Positions 56,812-64,000 of a stretch of 64,000 bases of DNA are shown here, piece by piece (position 1 is the stretch's first letter; each line of letters begins with the position of its first letter). The notes under the pieces were generated by a model. The model was not told where the DNA came from. It saw nothing but the letters and a program-made list of their open reading frames with translations, and ran no database searches. Origin of the DNA: CBFHMJ01 sp965656875. GTDB taxonomy: Bacteria > Pseudomonadota > Gammaproteobacteria > Enterobacterales > Alteromonadaceae. Both the position numbers and the translations under genes were made by a program. The stretch spans positions 1 through 64,000 of the forward strand of contig CBFHMJ010000054.1 in assembly GCA_965656875.1 (NCBI GenBank), given 5' to 3'.

Positions 56812-57002
56812 TGCTGATACCTGTAATGAGTATGATGTGTAAAAGAGGCTTATTATTACATAGTTGCAAAAGTGATTTTCATAATTGTCGTATTATCACA
56901 AATGAGTGATGAATCTAAAATGCGTGAACAATATCAGCATTGGGCACTTCATCACTGTTGGTGAGGACTGCCGATGTTATAACGACTACGAGGGAAATCA
57001 TT
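56812..57002. promoter_or_regulatory. Divergent promoter region, LysR regulator / formaldehyde dehydrogenase
   Basis: The 191-bp divergent spacer is AT-rich near the regulator start (TTATTACATAGTTGCAAAAGTG). It should carry both promoters and the LysR site. I cannot assign a T-N11-A site with confidence. Confidence 0.5.
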
Positions 57003-58157
57003 ATGGCTCTGGATATTAAACCTGGTCAGGAATTCATCAAATCAAAGGCGGCAGTTGCCTGGGCTGTCGGCGAACCATTGAAAATGGAAGAAGTAGATGT
57101 GCAATTGCCGAAAAAAGGTGAAGTATTGGTGCGCATCGTTGCTACGGGTGTGTGTCACACCGACGCGTTTACGTTATCCGGCGATGATCCGGAAGGTATT
57201 TTCCCATCAATTTTGGGTCATGAAGGCGGTGGTATCGTGGAAATGGTGGGCGAGGGTGTCACCAGTGTCGCGGTAGGCGATCATGTGATTCCGTTATACA
57301 CCGCAGAATGTGGCGAGTGTAAGTTCTGTAAATCGGGCAAAACTAATTTATGTCAGGCAGTGCGAGAAACTCAGGGTAAAGGATTAATGCCGGACGGGAC
57401 GACGCGTTTTTACAAAGATGGACAGCCAATTTATCACTACATGGGATGTTCGACATTCTCTGAATACACGGTTCTACCGGAAATTTCGCTGGCAAAAGTG
57501 AATAAAGAAGCGCCGTTAGAAGAGGTGTGCCTGCTGGGTTGCGGCGTTACCACGGGTATGGGGGCTGTGTTGAATACGGCGAAAGTTGCAGCCGGCGACA
57601 CTGTGGCTGTGTTTGGTTTAGGCGGTATCGGTCTGTCGGCTATTATTGGTGCTCGGATGGCGGGCGCGAGCCGTATCATCGGTGTTGATATCAATGAGAG
57701 CAAATTTGAACTGGCGAAACAGTTGGGGGCGACTGATGTGATAAACCCTCAAACACTGGATAAGCCGATTCAGGAAGCGATTGTTGAAATGACCGATGGT
57801 GGCGTTGATTACTCTTTTGAGTGTATTGGCAATGTCAATGTAATGCGTCAGGCACTGGAGTGCTGCCACAAGGGCTGGGGTGAGTCGGTCATTATTGGTG
57901 TAGCTGGTGCGGGCCAGGAAATTTCAACTCGTCCTTTTCAGTTGGTTACGGGCCGGGTATGGCGAGGCAGTGCATTCGGTGGTGTGAAAGGCCGTTCAGA
58001 ATTACCTGGGATTGTAGAGCGTTACCTCGCGGGTGAGTTTGGGTTACAAGAGTTTATTACGCATACCATGAGCCTGGACAGAGTGAATGAAGCGTTTGAT
58101 TTGATGCATGAAGGGAAGAGTATTCGGACAGTGATTCATATGGATGGAAATTCATAA
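57003..58157 (+). CDS. frmA: S-(hydroxymethyl)glutathione dehydrogenase / class III alcohol dehydrogenase
   Basis: 384 aa. The catalytic zinc site has GVCHTDAF and GHEGGG; the structural zinc cluster is CGECKFCKSGKTNLC; the NAD fold is GLGGIG with an Asp in GVDINESKF. Typical class III motifs TQGKGLMPDGTTRF and RVWRGSAFGGVKGR are present. It oxidises the formaldehyde-glutathione adduct to S-formylglutathione and can reduce S-nitrosoglutathione. The frame is open from 56940, but the ATG at 57003 after GAGGGAAATC is the family-consistent start. The usual formylglutathione hydrolase gene does not follow; a terminator does. Confidence 0.95.
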   Translation: MALDIKPGQEFIKSKAAVAWAVGEPLKMEEVDVQLPKKGEVLVRIVATGVCHTDAFTLSGDDPEGIFPSILGHEGGGIVEMVGEGVTSVAVGDHVIPLYTAECGECKFCKSGKTNLCQAVRETQGKGLMPDGTTRFYKDGQPIYHYMGCSTFSEYTVLPEISLAKVNKEAPLEEVCLLGCGVTTGMGAVLNTAKVAAGDTVAVFGLGGIGLSAIIGARMAGASRIIGVDINESKFELAKQLGATDVINPQTLDKPIQEAIVEMTDGGVDYSFECIGNVNVMRQALECCHKGWGESVIIGVAGAGQEISTRPFQLVTGRVWRGSAFGGVKGRSELPGIVERYLAGEFGLQEFITHTMSLDRVNEAFDLMHEGKSIRTVIHMDGNS

Positions 58158-58200
58158 TATCTTGAATATGCCGGGATTTTATTGTTATCTCAGTTAGGGA

Positions 58201-58235
58201 TTAACGCAGGCTTGAGAGAAGCCTGCGTTAATTTT
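58201..58235 (+). terminator. Rho-independent terminator after the formaldehyde dehydrogenase gene
   Basis: TTAACGCAGGCTT pairs perfectly with AAGCCTGCGTTAA (13 bp, 5-base loop), followed by TTTT, 43 bp after the stop. Confidence 0.92.
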
Positions 58236-58340
58236 ATGGATGTGAATCACACATGTTTTACATTGCAATGACATCCTTGTCGCTTAAATCTTTATATTTT
58301 TTCAGTTACTCAACTGTTCAGGCCAACAGACCTCAAGAAC

Positions 58341-60947
58341 CTATTTACAACTCTCAACCTCTTCAGAAAATGCCCAATGAATATCAGACACAGTAACGTT
58401 TGCCGGACCGGAAGCGCCCATAATGAACGGGGTGTCTACCTGTTGTAGTTGTTCTGGTTGTTTCATCAGACAATGAATCGGGATTTCAATGGTTTGCCAT
58501 TGCCCGATAGTGTCAGGGTCTGGGGTGTATTGGTGAGTATTCTCACAGTTTTCTCGGCAGTTCATGCCAAACCAGACTGGTGTGCTGGTGTCATTTTTCA
58601 GTGAAAGACGAATCACGGCTTTGTCTTTACTAAAGCGTTGAAAATCTTCCGGGAATGGGTTGAACAACGCAAAAATACGGGCGTTGCTGTTGTTCCATTG
58701 AATGGCTAATGCATCTTCCTGCACGTCTTTATCGGTGGTTCTGACACTAATATCAGCTTGTTTCAGTACATTGGATGTCATGGGATGCCACTGATTGTTC
58801 ACAAATACGCCTGCTTTCCAGGGGGCTTTCACCTGGCGGTCGAACAGGGCGTATTCGGCATTACTATCCCGGTCGGAGTGCCAGACCTCGGGTAAATCAT
58901 TGGCGAGTTGATGAGCCTGGCGGTAAGTCAGGCCATAACCAAAAGGAAAGAGTGGTGGATTAGTGGTGTAATCGGCTGCGCCGACATTGGCTGTTGCCTG
59001 ATCCGGATTTGCGGGCCACGAGAAGGAAAGTCTGCCGGTGAAATCGTGATTGATCGTCCCGGATGGTTTGGTCAGCAGAACATCCGCAATACCCTGGCCT
59101 TCTGTACCGGGTAACCAGGCGGCAACAAACGCATCTGATGCGTTGAGTTCCGGGTTGATCCACAAGGGCCTGCCTGAGATAAATACGGAAACGGTGGGAA
59201 TACCTTGTTCTTTCAGGCGTTTGAGCAGGGCAAGATCTCTGGCATTACTGCGTTGATAATCGAGATTGTCCAGATCGCCGTTGCCTTCTGCATAGGGTTC
59301 TTCACCAAAAACAACAATGGCAACATCCGGACGTCGGGTAAAATCTCCATCAGCAGCGAGTTCTGCCCGGCCGCCAGCGTTGGTGATGGCTGTTTGTAAG
59401 CCTTGCCAGATGGAAGTTGCACCCGGGAAGTCTTCATTACTGTTTCCCGTGCCTTGCCAGGTGATTGACCAGCCGCCGGATTGTTTACCGATGTTATCAG
59501 CCGCATCTCCTGCAACCAGAATATTCATGGCGGGATCTAACGGGAGCAATTGATCATTGTTTTTGAGTAATACCAGTGACTGACGAACGGCCTGACGTGC
59601 CAAATCACGGTGTTGTTGCGCGCCAATCAAGCGTTGATTATTAGCTAAAGGACGTTTGGCGGGTGAAGGAGCGTCAAAAAGCCCGGCTCTGATTTTAACT
59701 CTGAGTACCCGGCTAACGGCATCATCCAGTCGTTCAAGGGGGATCTCGCCGGATTTTACCTGAGCGAGTGTTTCTACCAGCAAGGTGCGCCAGGTGTCGC
59801 CGGGTGCCATATAGACATCAAGCCCTGCATTGATTGCCTGCGGGCAACTTTCATTACTACAACCTGCGACCTGACCATGACCACTCCAGTCACCAACGAC
59901 AAAGCCGTCAAAGCCGAGCCGTCCTTTTAAAACATCAGTGAGTAAATAGCGGTGTCCGTGTAGTTTTTTACCATGCCAGCTGTTAAACGAGGCCATGACG
60001 GTTTGAGCGCCAGCGTTCAGGCCGCCGATATAACCCTGAGCGTGTAATTCGTAGAGTGACTGTTCATCACTCAGGTTATTGCCCTGATCGTCACCGTTTT
60101 CAGTGCCGCCATCACCAATAAAGTGTTTTACGGTGGCAATGACTCTATCCGGCGCGATGGAACCTTGTGTCACATCACCTTGCAGCCCTTTGACGATAGC
60201 GGCGGAGTAAGCGCGAACAATGTCAGGACTTTCTGAATAGCTTTCATAGGTTCTGCCCCAGCGGTCATCTCTGGCGGTCGCGACGGTTGGGGCGAAAATC
60301 CAGTTGATGCCGGTTGCCTGCACTTCTTTGGCTGTTGCGATGGCGATTTGTTCGATCATGGCTGGATTGTTTGCTGCGCCAAGGCCGATATTGTGTGGAA
60401 ACAGCGTGGCACCGATAACATTGTTATGGCCGTGAACGGCGTCAGTTCCCCACATGGTGGGAATGGTGGAGCCATCGAGAGAATCGTCGATTGAGGCGTG
60501 GTAGAGATCGTCAGATAGTTTTACCCAGTCGGCAACGGTGGCGTGTTTATCATTATTGGGGAAGGCTCCGCCGCCATTCAGGACAGAACCAAAGCCGTGG
60601 CGTCGCATGTCTTCGACGGTCAGATCGCGAATTTCAGGTTGAATAAGCTGGGCAACTTTTTGTTCCAGCGTCATATCCGCCAGTATGGCTGCGACTCGGG
60701 CTTCGGTATCGGGTTTATCGGTGACGATTGAAGAGAGTGCAGGCCAGTACGCTGGAACAGGTTTTGATACGGGTTCTGGTGATGTAGTGAGTTTGTTTTC
60801 AACAACTACGTTGTTTGATTCTTGATTTTGTCCTGTGGAAACGGCACATGCCTGCAAGATCAGGGTAGATAACGACAGTGCGAGCAAGGGCGTCATCGCA
60901 TACTTGCTCGATTTATGTGATCTTGAAAAGGGAGATAGTTGAATCAT
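58341..60947 (-). CDS. Glycoside hydrolase family 3 lipoprotein, exo-beta-glucosidase type
   Basis: 868 aa. The signal peptide carries a lipobox ending LQAC, so the enzyme should be a lipoprotein, probably on the outer membrane or facing the periplasm. The GH3 N-terminal barrel has KHFIGDGGTENGDDQGNN and the nucleophile Asp near 352 in FVVGDWSGHG; the alpha/beta sandwich has VVFGEEPYAEGNGD. An extra C-terminal domain as in ExoP-type 1,3/1,4-beta-glucanases follows. It likely releases glucose from beta-glucan or cello-oligosaccharides. It overlaps the upstream sugar transporter gene by 4 bp, so import and hydrolysis are coupled in one operon. Confidence 0.93.
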   Translation of the reverse strand: MIQLSPFSRSHKSSKYAMTPLLALSLSTLILQACAVSTGQNQESNNVVVENKLTTSPEPVSKPVPAYWPALSSIVTDKPDTEARVAAILADMTLEQKVAQLIQPEIRDLTVEDMRRHGFGSVLNGGGAFPNNDKHATVADWVKLSDDLYHASIDDSLDGSTIPTMWGTDAVHGHNNVIGATLFPHNIGLGAANNPAMIEQIAIATAKEVQATGINWIFAPTVATARDDRWGRTYESYSESPDIVRAYSAAIVKGLQGDVTQGSIAPDRVIATVKHFIGDGGTENGDDQGNNLSDEQSLYELHAQGYIGGLNAGAQTVMASFNSWHGKKLHGHRYLLTDVLKGRLGFDGFVVGDWSGHGQVAGCSNESCPQAINAGLDVYMAPGDTWRTLLVETLAQVKSGEIPLERLDDAVSRVLRVKIRAGLFDAPSPAKRPLANNQRLIGAQQHRDLARQAVRQSLVLLKNNDQLLPLDPAMNILVAGDAADNIGKQSGGWSITWQGTGNSNEDFPGATSIWQGLQTAITNAGGRAELAADGDFTRRPDVAIVVFGEEPYAEGNGDLDNLDYQRSNARDLALLKRLKEQGIPTVSVFISGRPLWINPELNASDAFVAAWLPGTEGQGIADVLLTKPSGTINHDFTGRLSFSWPANPDQATANVGAADYTTNPPLFPFGYGLTYRQAHQLANDLPEVWHSDRDSNAEYALFDRQVKAPWKAGVFVNNQWHPMTSNVLKQADISVRTTDKDVQEDALAIQWNNSNARIFALFNPFPEDFQRFSKDKAVIRLSLKNDTSTPVWFGMNCRENCENTHQYTPDPDTIGQWQTIEIPIHCLMKQPEQLQQVDTPFIMGASGPANVTVSDIHWAFSEEVESCK

Positions 60948-62188
60948 GCACTGACTTCCTGTTGTGTAGATGAGCTGGTGGATACAATGTTTAGCAGACC
61001 AAAGTAACCAATGAAGATGTAACAGGCCATCGGTAAGATAAAGGACAACTGCACGCCGACGATATCTGCAATCATACCTTGTAATACGGGGACAATCGCG
61101 CCACCAACGATGGCGAGGCAGAGTAGACCAGATGCTTTGCCAGTATGTTCACCGAGCCCTTGTAAAGACAAACTGAAAATCGTTGGAAACATAACGGAAT
61201 TGCATAATCCAACTGCAAGAACGGCCCAAACTGCGATCTGGCCGGATGTCAGCATGGTGAGCGCCAGCAACACAATCGACATACCGCTGTTAAACGCGAG
61301 TAATTTTCCTGCTGAGACTTTTTGCATGACGGCAGCGCCAATGAAGCGTCCGATCATGGCTCCAGCCCAGTACCAGGCAAGATAATTGGCTGCGTCGTGT
61401 TCTGCCATACCTGCTACCGAGGGTAAACCGAGAAAATTAACGATAAAACTGCCAATAGCGACTTCTGCGCCGACGTACAGAAAAATCCCGATAGCGCCCA
61501 GCGTCAAGCGAGGAAAGGCCAGGAACCAGAGCGCAGAACCGGGTTTGTTGCCTTCCGCTGTGTCAGTTTGTTGTTGTGGTTCGGGGAGATTAAATCGCGC
61601 AAAGGTAATACCAATAATTATCAGAGTGGCAGCCAGCAGGGTATAAGGCATGACTACTGCGTCGGCCCCTTTATCTGACATGTTATCTGCAAATAACAAT
61701 ATTCCGCCGGCGATGGGAGCGATAGTCGTTCCCAATGAATTAAACGCCTGAGTAAGCGTTAATCGACTGGATGCAGTTTCTGGTTTTCCTAACAGCGTGA
61801 CGAGCGGATTGGCCGCAACCTGAAGTAAGGTAATGCCTGACGCCAGCACGAACAGTGCCGATAAAAACATCCAGTATTCCTGGATGCGGGCAGAAGGTAT
61901 GAACAGTAAACAGCCTCCTGCCGCTGTCAGTAATCCCAGTGCGATGCCTTTGCGATAACCAATGGCACTGACCAACCGACCTGCCGGAACAGAAACCAGG
62001 AAATATGCACCAAAAAAGCACAACTGAACAAGCATGGCCTGGGTGTAATTCAAATCAAATACACGTTTGAGATGCGGAATTAACACGTCATTCAGAGATG
62101 TAATAAAGCCCCACATGAAAAATAAAAATGTCAGGGCGAGTAAAGTAAACCGGTGACTGGCGGCGACTGTTGTTGAAGAATTATTCAT
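60944..62188 (-). CDS. MFS sugar transporter, FucP/GluP (glucose/galactose) family
   Basis: About 414 aa, 12 membrane segments, with the family signature FFMWGFITSLNDVLIPHLKRVFDLNYTQAMLVQ at the N-terminus, AGRLVSAIGYRKGI after helix 2, and FPTIFSLSLQGLG near the C-terminus. It is a proton-linked hexose importer of the inner membrane. ATG at 62188 is preferred over the ATG at 62212, which lacks any ribosome site. It heads an operon with the GH3 gene. A LacI-type operator lies just upstream, so repression relieved by the sugar is likely. Confidence 0.93.
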   Translation of the reverse strand: MNNSSTTVAASHRFTLLALTFLFFMWGFITSLNDVLIPHLKRVFDLNYTQAMLVQLCFFGAYFLVSVPAGRLVSAIGYRKGIALGLLTAAGGCLLFIPSARIQEYWMFLSALFVLASGITLLQVAANPLVTLLGKPETASSRLTLTQAFNSLGTTIAPIAGGILLFADNMSDKGADAVVMPYTLLAATLIIIGITFARFNLPEPQQQTDTAEGNKPGSALWFLAFPRLTLGAIGIFLYVGAEVAIGSFIVNFLGLPSVAGMAEHDAANYLAWYWAGAMIGRFIGAAVMQKVSAGKLLAFNSGMSIVLLALTMLTSGQIAVWAVLAVGLCNSVMFPTIFSLSLQGLGEHTGKASGLLCLAIVGGAIVPVLQGMIADIVGVQLSFILPMACYIFIGYFGLLNIVSTSSSTQQEVSA

Positions 62189-62246
62189 CGCTAACTCGCT
62201 GTTTAGTATCATTATGGGGATTCAGTATAGAAACCCTTTTTGCAAA

Positions 62247-62260
62247 TGTAAACGCTTACA
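62247..62260. promoter_or_regulatory. LacI-family operator near the sugar transporter start
   Basis: TGTAAACGCTTACA is a near-perfect palindrome with the central CG typical of LacI/GalR-family sites. It lies 58 bp upstream of the transporter start, in position to block its promoter. Confidence 0.72.
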
Positions 62261-62449
62261 TTTTGTGATCGTGGTCATTTTAACGCAGGGTATGTACGAA
62301 TTAGCGAAACTCTGTTGTGTCTTTATCAGGGAATATGATGAAGATATGATTCAGAAACAGGCTGTGCGGGTGGTCAGCTATTCAAAAGTCTTAAGTCCCT
62401 CAAATAAAACCGCTTGCATTCCCTAAAAAATATCATTAGTTTAAATTAA

Positions 62450-62463
62450 TGAAAGCGCTTACA
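62450..62463. promoter_or_regulatory. Second LacI-family operator in the divergent region
   Basis: TGAAAGCGCTTACA resembles the operator at 62247-62260 (GCTTACA end, central CG) at about 200 bp distance. Two sites in one divergent spacer suggest joint control of the transporter/GH3 operon and the TonB receptor, possibly by looping. The repressor gene is not in the window. Confidence 0.65.
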
Positions 62464-63018
62464 TGGATTTTGGTTAACGATATTATTTCAAGTGATGGTT
62501 GCTGGTTGATGAATCAATTTTCATTGATTAGTCGTGACTTCTCATGGACTTAAGTGATATCTCATGGATTTGAGTGAGTACGTCTGACTGGAAACCGTAA
62601 GTGCGAAAAATAGCAGGTAAGTTTTGATTCTGGTTTGCGTGGTATCAGATAGAAACAACGCCTGTTAACAGCAAGAAACGAATTCAGGATTTGGTATTAA
62701 CGTTGTAGCAGGGGATGGGTTAGGCTGCACAAACCTGGTGCGCTAATGACCTGAAATGCAAACGTATGTGCTCATTTTTGTTCTTAACAGGTTAGTCATT
62801 CCTGTTATAACTGATTCGATGATGGGCCTGATGACCGAATTAAATAAACAACCATTAACAGGAATGGCGGGCAAAAGTACTGGCTGGGCTTACCTTGTTT
62901 CAGGGCATTTTCCGGGTTTTTGAAACGGGGTAAGCTCCTTTTTGTCCACATCTAACGCAGAAGCACTGAGATTGCTGGTAGTTAAATGTCTACTAAGTAT
63001 CTGAGGAATAATAATATT

Positions 63019-64000
63019 ATGGTAAAACCGTTAGTTACATCTAATCGTGCTGAACAATTTAAAAAATCACGTCTGGCGTTGAGTTTATCGCTCATTCTGA
63101 CAACAGGATATTCATCGCTTGCGCTGGCGGAAGACGATGAAGGAACAAAGGAAGCGGAAGAAAAGAAAACCGAAGTTATTGAAGTTCGGGGTATCCGTAG
63201 CAGTTTAATTCGAGCAATGGACATTAAACGAAGTTCAGATGGTGTGGTTGACGGTATATCTGCGGAAGATATTGGTAAGTTTCCAGATACTAACCTGGCA
63301 GAGTCATTACAGCGTATCACCGGTGTTTCTATTGACCGTCAAAATGGTGAGGGAAGCCGGGTTACGGTACGGGGATTTGGCCCGGATTTTAACCTGGTTA
63401 CATTGAATGGTCGACAAATGCCAGGTGCGTCGATTGAAGCGACAAACGCATCGGCTTCCCGGTCATTTGATTTTGCGAATCTGGCCTCTGAAGGCGTGTC
63501 AGGCGTTGAAATCTTCAAAACGGCGGTGGCGAAGCATCCTACCGGTGGTATCGGCTCGACGATCAACATTCTGACGGCACGACCGTTTCAGAATCCAGGT
63601 TTACAAGCCAGCGTCGGGCTGAAAGGCGTTTATGACGACTCGGATCACGACGGCGATGATTTGACGCCGGAAATTTCCGGTATTTACAGTAACACCACTG
63701 ACGACGGTAAGTTTGGTATTTCATTAACCGGTAGTTACCAGGAACGCGATAACGGCTTTTCCAGTGCTGAAACATCCAGCGGCTGGTATACGATTAAAGG
63801 GCTGGATGGTGACTGGGGATCATTACCGACCGACGGCAGCATCACCAATCGCCCTCAAGAAAATGACGTGTATGCAGTTCCTCGTAACCTTCTTTATACC
63901 TTCAACAATGTTCAACGTGAGCGAACTAATGGTCATTTAGTTTTTCAGTACCGTCCAGTTGATAACATCACCACGACTTTTGAATACATTTATTCGGAAT
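63019..64000 (+). CDS. TonB-dependent receptor, carbohydrate (Xanthomonas/Caulobacter) type, partial
   Basis: The first 327 residues are visible; the gene runs off the window. GAGGA precedes the ATG. The signal peptide ends ALA-ED near residue 38, followed by a TonB-box-like segment (VIEVRG) and the plug signature GIRSSLIRAMDIKRSS, IGKFPDTNLAESLQRITGVSI, FNLVTLNGRQMPG, GIGSTINILT. This family imports oligosaccharides across the outer membrane with TonB energy. With the divergent FucP-type importer and GH3 enzyme it forms a glycan-use locus sharing LacI-type operators. Confidence 0.95.
   Translation, partial: MVKPLVTSNRAEQFKKSRLALSLSLILTTGYSSLALAEDDEGTKEAEEKKTEVIEVRGIRSSLIRAMDIKRSSDGVVDGISAEDIGKFPDTNLAESLQRITGVSIDRQNGEGSRVTVRGFGPDFNLVTLNGRQMPGASIEATNASASRSFDFANLASEGVSGVEIFKTAVAKHPTGGIGSTINILTARPFQNPGLQASVGLKGVYDDSDHDGDDLTPEISGIYSNTTDDGKFGISLTGSYQERDNGFSSAETSSGWYTIKGLDGDWGSLPTDGSITNRPQENDVYAVPRNLLYTFNNVQRERTNGHLVFQYRPVDNITTTFEYIYSE

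Larger units (their letters stand above)
62213..63018. other. Divergent regulatory region between the sugar operon and the TonB receptor
   Basis: 806 bp without a supported gene. It contains the two LacI-type operators and an imperfect 20-bp tandem repeat at 62540-62579 (both units begin TCTCATGGA and share AGTGA). The 70-codon frame at 62214-62426 overlaps the operator and has no ribosome site, so I reject it. Confidence 0.6.

Noticed and set aside
62214..62426. 70-codon frame in the divergent sugar-locus promoter
   Set aside because: It spans a LacI-type operator, has no ribosome site and no protein-like pattern.

Overview
The window looks like chromosome of a free-living, probably marine, polysaccharide-using gammaproteobacterium. 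The signs are a type I-E-style CRISPR array, a TonB receptor / FucP-type transporter / glycoside hydrolase family 3 locus under LacI-type operators, a class III alcohol dehydrogenase with a LysR partner, and mid-range GC genes with AT-rich spacers. I cannot name a genus.

Layout: (1) 1-1852: the end of an IS4-family (IS50/Tn5-group) element sits inside a CRISPR repeat, followed by 28 spacers. (2) 1864-2725: the array tail dissolves into copies of a multi-hairpin repeat carrying two decayed CRISPR repeats. (3) 2726-3252: AT-rich spacer with two perfect inverted repeats in front of a large gene set. (4) 3253-51818: a single-strand biosynthetic gene cluster of about 48.5 kb ending at a strong terminator. 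(5) 51911-55456: small, broken or unrecognised genes in AT-rich DNA. (6) 55942-58235: LysR / formaldehyde-detoxification pair. (7) 58341-64000: carbohydrate-uptake locus running off the window.

The cluster is a hybrid PKS-NRPS with an unusual number of tailoring activities: a 2OG-Fe(II) oxygenase, an MDR alcohol dehydrogenase, a free adenylation-thiolation (A-T) protein next to a SyrB2-type non-haem iron halogenase, RND and MFS exporters, a free A-T-E-R protein, an SDR, and two collinear assembly-line pairs. Pair 1 is a 3-module NRPS (A-T-C-A[luciferase-like monooxygenase]-T-C-A-T) followed by C-A-T-C-A-T-TE. Pair 2 is KS-AT-ACP-ACP-aminotransferase-C-A-T followed by C-A-T. Between and after them lie an unrecognised protein, a type II thioesterase, a free ACP, an Asp/Asn beta-hydroxylase-family oxygenase and a FabH-like ketosynthase of the long type. 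The likely logic is a beta-amino-acyl (lipid) chain started by the FabH-like enzyme, free ACP, KS-AT and aminotransferase, joined to amino acids.

Hand-read A-domain pocket residues suggest beta-alanine, glycine and an unassigned residue on one line; a basic residue and a proline-like residue on the other; and aromatic plus glutamine on the TE-bearing protein. The C-terminal tails of both upstream lines (ending ELTF) and the TubC-type N-terminal docking domains suggest that both lines may feed one terminating protein. All substrate and docking calls are manual alignments from memory and should be computed properly.
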